Source: Achromobacter sp. MYb9
GTDB lineage: Bacteria > Pseudomonadota > Gammaproteobacteria > Burkholderiales > Burkholderiaceae_B
Direction of reading: 5' to 3'
Assembly (NCBI RefSeq): GCF_002975275.1
Contig: NZ_PCOQ01000009.1
Span: forward strand, 1 to 64,000
DNA length: 64,000 nt
Positions 33,270 to 41,439 of this stretch are shown here, piece by piece. The translations under genes were made by a program, and so were the position numbers. How positions within the stretch are numbered: position 1 is the stretch's first letter; each line of letters opens with the position of its first letter. Under the pieces are notes generated by a model. That model made no database searches. It was not told the origin of the DNA and saw only the letters and a program-made list of their open reading frames with translations.

Positions 33270-35560
33270 TGCTAGAGAAGCTCAACCCTGAACAACGCGC
33301 CGCAGTAACGTTAGAACCGCAGCACGCCCTGGTCTTGGCCGGGGCGGGCAGCGGGAAGACCCGGGTACTTACTACCCGCATGGCCTGGCTGATTCAAACC
33401 GGCCAGGCTTCGCCTTTTGGGCTTCTGGCGGTCACGTTCACCAATAAGGCTGCCCGCGAAATGCTGGCGCGCATGTCGGCGATTCTGCCGATCGATACGC
33501 GCGGCCTCTGGATCGGGACCTTCCACGGCCTGTGCAATCGCATGCTGCGCGCGCATCACCGCGATGCCGGCCTGCCGCAAAGCTTCCAGATCCTGGACGT
33601 CACTGATCAGCTTGCCGCCATCAAACGCCTGATGAAGGCGAACGGCGTCGACGACGAAAAGTACCCGCCGCGTGATGTGCAACGCTTCATCAACGGCGCC
33701 AAGGAAGAGGGCCTGCGCCCGCAGGACGTCGAAGCCTATGACGCCCATCGCCGCCGCCTGATCGAGATCTACCAGCTTTACGAAGCCCAATGCCAGCGCG
33801 AAGGCGTGGTCGACTTCGCCGAGCTGCTGCTGCGCGCCTACGAACTGCTGTCGCGCAATGCGCCGGTGCGCGAGCACTATCAGCGCCGGTTCCGTCACAT
33901 TCTGGTCGACGAGTTCCAGGACACCAATACGCTGCAGTACAAGTGGCTGCGCTTGTTGGCCGGCGGCGGAGCGGCTATTTTCGCCGTGGGCGACGACGAC
34001 CAATCCATTTACGCTTTCCGGGGCGCGAACGTCGGCAATATGTCCGACTTCGAGCGCGACTATGCGCATGGCACCGTGATCCGGCTGGAACAGAACTACC
34101 GTTCGTTCGGCCACATCCTGGATTCCGCCAATGCGCTGATCGGCCATAACAGCGGCCGGCTCGGCAAGAATTTGTGGACGGACCAGGGCGAAGGCGAGCC
34201 GGTTCGCGTCATCGAGCAACCGTCGGACGGCATGGAAGCCCAATGGATCGTGGACGAAATCCGTTCGCTGATCCATGACGGCAGCCTGCGTCGCGAGATC
34301 GCCGTGCTCTATCGCAGCAACGCGCAATCGCGCGTGCTGGAACACGCCATTTTCTCGGCCGGTATTCCCTACAAGGTCTACGGCGGCCTGCGCTTTTTCG
34401 AGCGCCAGGAAATCAAGCACGCGCTGGCGTACCTGCGGTTGATGGCCAACCCCAACGACGACACATCGTGGATGCGCGTCGTCAACTTCCCGACGCGCGG
34501 CATCGGTGCGCGCACGCTGGAACAATTGGCCGACGCGGCCCGCGCGCACGACACCAGCCTGTATGCGGCGGTGGCGCTGGTGGGCGGCAAGGGGGGCTCC
34601 AACCTGGCCCAGTTCGCCCAATTGATCCATCGCCTGATCGAAGAAACGCGCGACCTGCCGCTGCCGGAAATGGTCGAGCACATGCTCGAAGCCAGTGGCT
34701 TGAACGCCCATTACAAAGCCGAGCGCGAGGGCGCCGAGCGCCTCGAGAACTTGAACGAGTTAATCACGGCCGCGGCCGTGTTTGCTTCCGAAGAGAACTA
34801 CGACGGCATGCCTGCTGGCGTGGTGCCTGAACAGGCCACCTCGTCCACGTTGATGCCGGGAGTGGTCGACGCGCCCATCGTGGCCTCTGACGGCCTGACG
34901 CCGCTGGCGGGCTTCCTGTCGCATGCAGCGCTGGAAGCCGGCGACAACCAGGCCCAGCAAGGCCAGGACGCCGTCCAGCTGATGACGGTTCATGCCGCCA
35001 AGGGGCTGGAATTCGACGCCGTCTTCATTACCGGCCTGGAAGAGGGCCTGTTCCCGCACGAGAACAGCATCCTGGAACAGTCCGGGCTGGAAGAAGAGCG
35101 CCGCCTGATGTATGTGGCGATCACGCGTGCGCGGCAACGGCTGTACATCAGTCTTGCCCAAAGCCGAATGCTGCATGGCCAGACCCGCTATGCCATGCGG
35201 TCGCGATTCCTGGACGAGATCCCGGAAGAACACCTGAAATGGTTGTCGCCCAAGGCTGGCCTGGCGCCGGTCAGCAGCACGGGCGCCGGCTGGGGCGGGG
35301 GCAACCGCGGCGACGCCTTTGGACGCAAGGCCACCAACACCATTGCGCCGCGTCAACCGCGCGGCATCGCAAGCGGTGTGACGGTGGGCGACAAGCAGTA
35401 TCGTGTGGGTCAGGGCGTGCATCACGCGCGGTTTGGCGATGGCACGATTATTGGCTTGAGCGGGGCAGGACAGGACGCCCAGGCAGAAATCCAGTTCCGC
35501 GACGTCGGTGCCAAGACCTTGGCGCTGGGTATCGCCAAACTCGATATTGTTCAAGGTTAA
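33266..35560 (+). CDS. uvrD: DNA helicase II (UvrD/PcrA/Rep superfamily 1A)
   Basis: 764 residues. SF1A motifs in order are GAGSGKT (26-32, Walker A), VDEFQDTN, GDDDQSIYAFRGA, LEQNYRS, HAAKGLEFDAVFITGLEEG and MYVAITRAR. The C-terminal 55 residues (YRVGQGVHHARFGDGTI onward) form the Tudor-like UvrD tail that binds RNA polymerase. It unwinds DNA 3' to 5' in excision and mismatch repair. The start codon overlaps the desaturase stop (ATGA); a second ATG follows immediately. UvrD is preferred to Rep because of the tail. Confidence 0.93.
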   Translation: MMLEKLNPEQRAAVTLEPQHALVLAGAGSGKTRVLTTRMAWLIQTGQASPFGLLAVTFTNKAAREMLARMSAILPIDTRGLWIGTFHGLCNRMLRAHHRDAGLPQSFQILDVTDQLAAIKRLMKANGVDDEKYPPRDVQRFINGAKEEGLRPQDVEAYDAHRRRLIEIYQLYEAQCQREGVVDFAELLLRAYELLSRNAPVREHYQRRFRHILVDEFQDTNTLQYKWLRLLAGGGAAIFAVGDDDQSIYAFRGANVGNMSDFERDYAHGTVIRLEQNYRSFGHILDSANALIGHNSGRLGKNLWTDQGEGEPVRVIEQPSDGMEAQWIVDEIRSLIHDGSLRREIAVLYRSNAQSRVLEHAIFSAGIPYKVYGGLRFFERQEIKHALAYLRLMANPNDDTSWMRVVNFPTRGIGARTLEQLADAARAHDTSLYAAVALVGGKGGSNLAQFAQLIHRLIEETRDLPLPEMVEHMLEASGLNAHYKAEREGAERLENLNELITAAAVFASEENYDGMPAGVVPEQATSSTLMPGVVDAPIVASDGLTPLAGFLSHAALEAGDNQAQQGQDAVQLMTVHAAKGLEFDAVFITGLEEGLFPHENSILEQSGLEEERRLMYVAITRARQRLYISLAQSRMLHGQTRYAMRSRFLDEIPEEHLKWLSPKAGLAPVSSTGAGWGGGNRGDAFGRKATNTIAPRQPRGIASGVTVGDKQYRVGQGVHHARFGDGTIIGLSGAGQDAQAEIQFRDVGAKTLALGIAKLDIVQG

Positions 35561-35562
35561 AC

Positions 35563-35868
35563 ATGGCCCACAACGATTCTCCGAAAGCCGAGTTGGCGTC
35601 CCTGCGCGCCGAGGTCGATGAAATCGACCAGCAGATCATGCTGCTGCTGGGCGTGCGCTTCCGTTGCACGGACATGATCGGCGAACTGAAGACCAACCAC
35701 GGCATGGACCTGGTGGACCCCGATCGGGAATCCCAGCAGGTGGAACGCATTCGCCGGTTGGCTGAAGAGGCGGGCGTGCCGCCCGCGTTGGCTGAAACCA
35801 TCCTGCGCGAAGTGATCGACACCGTGGTCGACCACCATACCCGCCTGCGCGAGCGTCCGTACTCGTAA
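35563..35868 (+). CDS. Chorismate mutase, AroQ class
   Basis: 101 residues, all-helical. AroQ features are LRAEVDEIDQQIMLLLGVRF, then DLVDPDRESQQVERIRRLAE and a C-terminal helix with RLRERPYS. The first-helix Asp-x-x-Asp spacing and the later Arg/Glu positions agree with the monofunctional enzyme that turns chorismate into prephenate. It starts two bases after the uvrD stop, so it is cotranscribed. A strong hairpin follows. Salicylate-type isochorismate lyases share the fold, so specificity is likely but not certain. Confidence 0.85.
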   Translation: MAHNDSPKAELASLRAEVDEIDQQIMLLLGVRFRCTDMIGELKTNHGMDLVDPDRESQQVERIRRLAEEAGVPPALAETILREVIDTVVDHHTRLRERPYS

Positions 35869-35877
35869 TGCCAGGCT

Positions 35878-35910
35878 GGCGGCGCCCAGGGGCGCCGCCT
35901 TCCCTTTCCC
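35878..35910 (+). terminator. Hairpin terminator after the chorismate mutase gene
   Basis: GGCGGCGCC (35878-35886) pairs with GGCGCCGCC (35891-35899) around a four-base loop. It is followed by the pyrimidine run TTCCCTTTCCC. It lies ten bases after the stop and at the end of the convergent peroxidase gene. Confidence 0.7.
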
Positions 35911-37133
35911 TACAAGACCTTCATGAACGCCAATAAGGCGCCGATGTCGTCCGCGCTGAGATTCAGCGGCCGGATGTGCCTGGACTTGGGTGGCGCATAA
36001 GGATCCGGCGGATCGGCGGGCGCAGCGTCCCGGCCCATGCCCGCGTTGTACATCCGCAGCAACCCCTTCAGATCGGCAAACAGGCCGTTGTGCATCCACG
36101 GCCCTCCCTGCGAGACGTTGCGCAGGCTGGGCGTGCGAAATTTGCCCAGGTCGGCCGGGTCGCGGGTGATTTCGAAGCGTCCCAGATCCTGATTGCGCCG
36201 GCCATAAAACGACAGGCCGATGTTGTGGAACTGGTGGTCCGTCAACATCGCGCCGCTATGGCAGTTCATGCAGCGTGCTTGCGTGCGGAACAGATGCATG
36301 CCCTGGAGTTCCCTATCGTTCAGGGCCCTCTGGTCTCCCCGGAGGAAGGCGTCGAAGCGCGAGGCTTGCGGACGAAGGGTGGCGACATAGGCCGCCAGGG
36401 CGCGCGCCAACCGGTCGCTGTCGACGACGCTTCGGTTGGACATGGATGCGGGGGCCGACTCCGACGCCGTGTCTTCCGCTGCGGGTCCGAACGCCTTCAA
36501 GAACTGCGTGGGATAGGGCGGCAAGCCCTGCAGGCGCGCGATGGCGCTCGCCAAGTCGTGATTCATCTCGCGGCTATCCTGTACCGGGCCCAGCACCTGC
36601 GCTTTCAGCGTGTCGGCGCGTCCGTCCCAGAACAGGCGGGGCGCGAAGGGTGATGCCAGCAAGGAGGGCGACCGCCGCCTGCCCATCAGCCGGTCCTCTC
36701 CCAGCGCCAACGGACGGCCGTCGCTGAACGCGCGCTGTGGCATGTGGCAGGACGCGCAAGACACTTGCCCCTTGCGGGACAAGTGCGCATCGAAGAACAG
36801 CATCTGCCCGAGCGCCACGATCTCGGGTTTCCGGACATCGCGCGCCAGTTCATCGCGTCCGGCATTCGCCGCCATCCAGGACTGCGGCGACGCGTCCACG
36901 GGCGGCACCGTGGTCCATTCCGTCCACGTGATACCCGGATCGATGGTCGGGGCCGGCCACCGAGCCGTGGGGCCGGCATAGCGCTCGCGCAGACAAACCA
37001 TGTCCCAGGTATCGCCATCGCGGCATGCTGGGGCCGGGGCGCTATCGGCGGATGCCACGGAAATTGTGCCGGTGGCCAGCACGATAGCGGTGGCCGCCCC
37101 GGCCAGGCAGCGGCGCAGGAAGGCGCGGCGCAT
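35910..37133 (-). CDS. MauG/CcpA-like di-haem cytochrome c peroxidase
   Basis: 407 residues with a signal peptide (about 1-29). There are two c-type haem sites: CASCH (126-130) and CMNCH (about 288-292). LGQMLFFDAHLSRKGQVSC and KFRTPSLRNVSQGGPWMHNGLF are typical of bacterial di-haem peroxidases and the MauG group. It acts in the periplasm, on H2O2 or as an oxidase of a protein partner. Its ATG overlaps the stop of the TonB receptor gene by one base (TGATG), so it is the fourth gene of the sigma/FecR/receptor operon. This link suggests a role in the receptor's substrate pathway. Which activity it has is unknown. Confidence 0.88.
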   Translation of the reverse strand: MRRAFLRRCLAGAATAIVLATGTISVASADSAPAPACRDGDTWDMVCLRERYAGPTARWPAPTIDPGITWTEWTTVPPVDASPQSWMAANAGRDELARDVRKPEIVALGQMLFFDAHLSRKGQVSCASCHMPQRAFSDGRPLALGEDRLMGRRRSPSLLASPFAPRLFWDGRADTLKAQVLGPVQDSREMNHDLASAIARLQGLPPYPTQFLKAFGPAAEDTASESAPASMSNRSVVDSDRLARALAAYVATLRPQASRFDAFLRGDQRALNDRELQGMHLFRTQARCMNCHSGAMLTDHQFHNIGLSFYGRRNQDLGRFEITRDPADLGKFRTPSLRNVSQGGPWMHNGLFADLKGLLRMYNAGMGRDAAPADPPDPYAPPKSRHIRPLNLSADDIGALLAFMKVL

Positions 37134-39757
37134 CAGAAGCGATAGCTGGCTTGCACCCAGATCTCGCGGCCCACCTGGTAGGTGCTTCGGTTGGTCGTCA
37201 GGTTCGGGTTGGTGGCGGTGATGGCCGGCGTCTTGTTCAACACGTTCAAGACGTCCAGGGTGAAGGCGACGTTGCGTGCGAAGGTGGGCTCCCAGATCAG
37301 GCGCGTGTCCCACGTCCAGTACGAGGCAAGGCGGGCGCTGCGGTAGCTTTGCAGCGATTCGGGGCGCGGACCGTAACCCACATAGACGGAGGTCATGCGC
37401 GAGCTGCGCCACTGGAGGCTGTTGTCCCACGTCAGTCCGGCTCTGGGCCAGATGCCCGTCAAGGAAAGCGAGGCCTTCCTGGGCTGATGGAACGACGTAG
37501 GCGGAAGATCGATGGCACGCATGCGCTCGCCGTCGTAAAGAATGTATTCATCCGGGTCGCGGGCCGCGCCCTCATAGCCTTCGACCAAGTCCGCGTTGAC
37601 CTTGCGCTTTTGATAGCTCCAGTCGGCGCGCGCGGTCCAACGGGTCTCCATCAGATGCCAAGGTTCCAGCGTCCGCAACGTCAGGCTGAGGGTGTCCGTA
37701 GTGGATTGGCCATCGTTGAGATAGCGATAACCCTGGACGCTGTTCCCCGCCTTGCTGACCTGATCGCGCCCATTGCGATGCACGTATGCCGCCGTCCCTT
37801 CGACGCTGCCCATTCGCTGCCTGACCGACAGGGCCCATTCGTCGTCGTAAGGGGTGCGCAACCCTTCGTAGGACACGTAGTAGGGCTTGGATCCGTCCGC
37901 CACCGGATTGCCGTTGCGGTCCAATACCTGGCGCCTGAGGGTGTTGATGCGTTCTTCCAGGGCGATGTTCAGCACGTCCGAGCCGTAGTAACGCGCCCAA
38001 CCGCCGCTGATCACGGTATTGCCGTTGCCGAACGCGTCCCAGTCCAGGCGGGTGCGCGGCGACAGGTTGGCGTTGCCCAGGAAGGTCTCACGGTCATAGC
38101 GCAGCGCGCCGGTAAAGGCCACCCGGCCCAGCTCCACGCGGTCCGACACGTAGAAGGACGCGGTGTTGTACTTCGTTGCGACGGTGCCGCGCAGGTTATG
38201 CACTTTGCTGCTTTGGCGTTCGGAGCCATCCGCGGCGTGTGTGGCGATGTACGAATAGGAATCGCTGAAGCGCTCGAAATTCACGCCCACGCGTTGTAGA
38301 TCGACGCCGGCATACGGTGTGTGGGTGAAGGGCCCCGTGCGTATCGGGTCCAGGTCGACGCGGCTTTTCAGCGTCCAGGTATCCTGTTCCTTCTGCTCTT
38401 TTCCGTAGCCGCCCGTCACGTACTGCGGTATTGATGGAAATTTGTGCGTGACCAGCGATGTGGCGTCGGATGAGCGGTTGCTGAGCGCGTTGTCCCAGCC
38501 GGCCTGCAGGGAAGCCCGGCCGCCCTGGAACGCGTGGTCCAGATTCCAGCCCACGCCGCGCGCCGCATGGGTGTTGTCCCATTGCGTGTCGCGGAAGGTG
38601 TCGCTTGAGAGGGTTTCCCGGCGGTCGCTGTACTTCAGCGTCAGGTCCGAGATGGTGTCCGCCGTCGCCCGTACCGTGAACTTGCCCAGAAAGTTGTCGA
38701 TGCGGTCGTTGTAGTTGTCTTCACCTTGCGTGGGCTGATCGCCGTCCACCCCCATGTTCCAGCGCCGGATGCTGGATTCGCGCCGCGACATGCTCAGCAC
38801 TGCGCCCGTCTTGTCATTGATCGCGATGTCGCCGATGGCCGTGTAGAAGCGCTTCTTCCATTCCGGAGAGAATCCCGGCTTGCCCTGGCCCCATCCCGTT
38901 TCGTCGCCCTCGGCGATCTTTTGCTGCGTCATCTTCGACGTGTTCCAGCGATAGTCCAACTGCAAGTGATTTTCGCCTGATGGCCGGCGCAGGCGCGCGT
39001 CCACCACGCCTCCCGTGAAGCGTCCATATTCAACGGGCACAAAGCTGTCCATCACGCGCACTTCACCCAAAAGATTCGTGTCGACGAAATAGGACTGCGT
39101 GTTGCTGGGAATATTGGCGATCTGCAGATTCAGGTTCTTGCTGGCGGGGTCGACCCGGTTGGTCGCGTCCATGCCGTCGATCTGGAACAGGTTTTGATAA
39201 GGGCTGGAACCGTGGAAGGAAATGTCCTCGACATTCATCGAGCCGCGGTTCGTCGAGCCGTTGGCCGGCGTATTTGTGCGCACGGCGGGATGGGTCGCCA
39301 CCAGTGACGTCAGGTCCTGGTTGCCGGTCGGCTTGGTTGCGATTTCCTCCTGGCTGTAGACCCGTTCGTCGTTGTGTTCGCCGTACACCTTCACCGCTTC
39401 CAGGCGCAACGCGGAGAATTGGTTCGTCTTGTCGACGAAGATGATGTAGCGGCCAGGACCGTCGCCGCGCAGCGCCAAGCCGGAGCCGCGCAGCAACTGG
39501 TCCAGCGCATCCAGTGGCGACAAGGTGCCCCGTAGCGCAGGCGCTGATTTGCCGGCGACGGCCGCTGGCACGAACGACACTTCCAGATTCGCCTGCTGGC
39601 CCAGGGCCAGCAAGGCAGGGCCCAATGGCTGGGCCGGAATGTCGAAGGCTACAGGCGTGGCGCGGGTCTGGGCCTGTGCCGGGTGAGCCAGTGTCAGCGC
39701 GGCGCAGAAGGCGACGGCGGCAACGGGAAGTCGGCGCGGGGGAAAGCGGGAAGACAT
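37133..39757 (-). CDS. TonB-dependent outer-membrane receptor with STN signalling domain (FecA type)
   Basis: 874 residues. Signal peptide 1-29, STN signalling domain about 35-112 (FDIPAQPLGPALLALGQQA), a TonB-box-like EAVKVYG at 120-126, plug about 130-245 and a beta-barrel to the C-terminal Phe (ASYRF). The STN domain marks it as a transducer that talks to FecR. A Fur-like box lies at 39837-39855 upstream. The plug and barrel resemble siderophore-type receptors only in general, and the ligand is unknown. It is followed by the di-haem peroxidase with a one-base overlap. Confidence 0.93.
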   Translation of the reverse strand: MSSRFPPRRLPVAAVAFCAALTLAHPAQAQTRATPVAFDIPAQPLGPALLALGQQANLEVSFVPAAVAGKSAPALRGTLSPLDALDQLLRGSGLALRGDGPGRYIIFVDKTNQFSALRLEAVKVYGEHNDERVYSQEEIATKPTGNQDLTSLVATHPAVRTNTPANGSTNRGSMNVEDISFHGSSPYQNLFQIDGMDATNRVDPASKNLNLQIANIPSNTQSYFVDTNLLGEVRVMDSFVPVEYGRFTGGVVDARLRRPSGENHLQLDYRWNTSKMTQQKIAEGDETGWGQGKPGFSPEWKKRFYTAIGDIAINDKTGAVLSMSRRESSIRRWNMGVDGDQPTQGEDNYNDRIDNFLGKFTVRATADTISDLTLKYSDRRETLSSDTFRDTQWDNTHAARGVGWNLDHAFQGGRASLQAGWDNALSNRSSDATSLVTHKFPSIPQYVTGGYGKEQKEQDTWTLKSRVDLDPIRTGPFTHTPYAGVDLQRVGVNFERFSDSYSYIATHAADGSERQSSKVHNLRGTVATKYNTASFYVSDRVELGRVAFTGALRYDRETFLGNANLSPRTRLDWDAFGNGNTVISGGWARYYGSDVLNIALEERINTLRRQVLDRNGNPVADGSKPYYVSYEGLRTPYDDEWALSVRQRMGSVEGTAAYVHRNGRDQVSKAGNSVQGYRYLNDGQSTTDTLSLTLRTLEPWHLMETRWTARADWSYQKRKVNADLVEGYEGAARDPDEYILYDGERMRAIDLPPTSFHQPRKASLSLTGIWPRAGLTWDNSLQWRSSRMTSVYVGYGPRPESLQSYRSARLASYWTWDTRLIWEPTFARNVAFTLDVLNVLNKTPAITATNPNLTTNRSTYQVGREIWVQASYRF

Positions 39758-39836
39758 GCGTAAGTCCTAAGCAGTAATGTCAGCCGTAGGACGTTGGCAT
39801 CGCCCAAACCCCTCACCGATTTCTCGATGAATAATT

Positions 39837-39855
39837 TATATCGATTCTCATTTAC
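39837..39855 (-). promoter_or_regulatory. Fur-like box upstream of the TonB receptor gene
   Basis: On the minus strand, the 19-mer containing AATGAGAATCGATAT matches the Fur consensus at 13 of 19 positions by eye. It lies about 80 bp before the receptor start and 50 bp after the fecR stop, so the receptor may have an iron-repressed promoter of its own or one for the ECF sigma factor. Confidence 0.5.
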
Positions 39856-39904
39856 CGATTGGTTGCGGGGCGTGTCCCTGTCCGCGCAACGGTCAGCGCA
39901 ACAG

Positions 39905-40828
39905 TCAGCGCAAGATCAGCAGGCCAGGCAGTTCGGTCACCCGGACCGGCGTCTGCGCCAGCAGCAGGTCCAGCGCCCGCAGCGGGTCGGCGACCAGCGC
40001 GGTGCCCGATACGCGCTGAGCCTTGGCTGCCTGACCCAGCACCAGGATGTGTTTGGCGCTGTAACGCGCCAACGCGTCCGCCGCCGTTTGCAGCGGCACG
40101 TCATTGAAGCTGACCAGGCCGCGGGTCCAGGAGGGCTGCGCCGCGCCGGTCTCGGCATCGCGTTTGACGCCAGCGGCGGACACTTCCGCCGCTTCGCCTG
40201 CAGACAAGGTCAGCCCTTGTTCGTCCACGCACGGCAGGCAGCGCACGGCGACCTGGTGCGCTTGCACCGCGACCCGCGTGCCGCCGTTCGCGAGGTCGAC
40301 CGTGAAGCGCGTGCCCAACGCGGTGGTGGAGGCATCGCGGGTGATGACTGAAAACGGCGCCATGCCGGGCTGCCGGGGCGTGGGTTCGAACTGCGCGCGT
40401 CCGCGCAGCAAGCGGACCTGGCGGCGGCCATCCGCATAGTCCAGCGCCAGCGCGCTGTGCGCATCCAGCACGACCGTGGAGCCGTCTGGCAGCGTAATGT
40501 GGCGCAGGCCTACATCGGCGGTGTAGTCGGCCTGCGCCCAGGGATCGGTGGACCCGAACCAACCGGCGAACGCGGCCGTCAGCATCGCCAGCATGGCGAC
40601 GGCGCGCAACTTGCGAGGCGGCTGCTTGGCGAGCTTGCCGCGGTCGATCTCGCCCATGCGGCGCCATAGGCGCGACAGGCGGTCGTAGGCCGCGGCGTGC
40701 CGGGCGTCGGCGCGGTACCAGGCTTCGAACGCGGCATGCGATTCGTCGTCCAGTCGCTGCCCGCTTTGCCGGATCACCCAGCGCGAGGCTTCTTCCACGG
40801 GGTCGAGCGGGCGCGCGCGCGTGGCCAT
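39905..40828 (-). CDS. FecR-family anti-sigma/signal transducer
   Basis: 307 residues. The cytoplasmic N-terminus (1 to about 72) has the WVIRQSGQRLDDESHAAFEA and WYRADARHAAAYDRLSRLW blocks that bind the sigma factor. One membrane helix follows (about 76-92). The periplasmic FecR domain (DVGLRHITLPDGSTVVLDAHSAL, then TALGTRFTVDL) is next, and a C-terminal secretin-like part (VSFNDVPLQTAADALARYS) contacts the receptor STN domain. It starts inside the sigma factor stop codon (TGATG). It passes the receptor-occupied signal to the sigma factor. Confidence 0.93.
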   Translation of the reverse strand: MATRARPLDPVEEASRWVIRQSGQRLDDESHAAFEAWYRADARHAAAYDRLSRLWRRMGEIDRGKLAKQPPRKLRAVAMLAMLTAAFAGWFGSTDPWAQADYTADVGLRHITLPDGSTVVLDAHSALALDYADGRRQVRLLRGRAQFEPTPRQPGMAPFSVITRDASTTALGTRFTVDLANGGTRVAVQAHQVAVRCLPCVDEQGLTLSAGEAAEVSAAGVKRDAETGAAQPSWTRGLVSFNDVPLQTAADALARYSAKHILVLGQAAKAQRVSGTALVADPLRALDLLLAQTPVRVTELPGLLILR

Positions 40829-41316
40829 CAGTCGGCCAGCGCCAGATCGCAGGCCAGCAGGATGCGCATCATGTGTTTTTCAACCGCGCTGACGGAGATC
40901 GCGAAGCGCTCGGCGATGGCGCGGTAGGTCAGGCCTTCATGACGATGCAGCACGAAGACGTCCAGGCTGCGGCGCGGCTGAGCGAGCAGGGCGGATTCCA
41001 GGCGGCGCAGGGTTTGATGGGCGGACGCCACGTCGTAGGTGTCGGGGGCATGAGCGACAGGCTGCGCGGCAGCGTAATCCGCGGTGGCGGACAGCTCGCG
41101 AGTGCGACGGCGGTGCCAGTCCGTTGCGATGTTGGCGGCGACCCGGAACACATACGCCCGGTCATTGTCCGGACGGGTGCGGTCGTTGAATTCCGCCAGC
41201 TTGATCCACGTGTCCTGCGCGCAATCCTGCGCCACGTCGCGTGAGCCGGTGCGCATCGAAAGAAAGCCAAGCAGTTCGCGGTAGTGGCGAAGGAATACGT
41301 CCGAAAGCGTAGACAT
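40828..41316 (-). CDS. ECF RNA polymerase sigma factor, FecI type
   Basis: 162 residues. Region 2 covers about 10-75 (FLRHYRELLGFLSMRTGSRD, DCAQDTWIKL, AYVFRVAANIATDWHRRR). Region 4 covers about 108-158 (LDVFVLHRHEGLTYRAIAERF, then VSAVEKHM). It should direct RNA polymerase to the receptor promoter when FecR signals. A Fur-like box lies at 41362-41380, so iron sufficiency would silence it. It overlaps fecR by one base. Confidence 0.93.
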   Translation of the reverse strand: MSTLSDVFLRHYRELLGFLSMRTGSRDVAQDCAQDTWIKLAEFNDRTRPDNDRAYVFRVAANIATDWHRRRTRELSATADYAAAQPVAHAPDTYDVASAHQTLRRLESALLAQPRRSLDVFVLHRHEGLTYRAIAERFAISVSAVEKHMMRILLACDLALAD

Positions 41317-41361
41317 GTCGCTGGCGCCCGGCGCCAGATGGAGTCAATTTCGCGACGAAGT

Positions 41362-41380
41362 ATAAATGATAATGGTTATT
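41362..41380. promoter_or_regulatory. Fur-like box upstream of the ECF sigma gene
   Basis: The sequence ATAAATGATAATGGTTATT matches the Fur consensus at 13 of 19 positions by eye, with an intact ATGATAAT core. It lies about 46 bp upstream of the sigma factor start, in the gap to the ABC-F gene. Confidence 0.6.
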
Positions 41381-41439
41381 ATTAATAGGTAGACCGAGGC
41401 GGGCAGCGGGGCAGGCCCGCCGCCCGGGCAACGCTCGTC

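Noticed and set aside
35239..35868. A 209-residue form of chorismate mutase
   Set aside because: The first 108 codons lie out of frame inside uvrD; AroQ length and the ATG at 35563 fit the short form.
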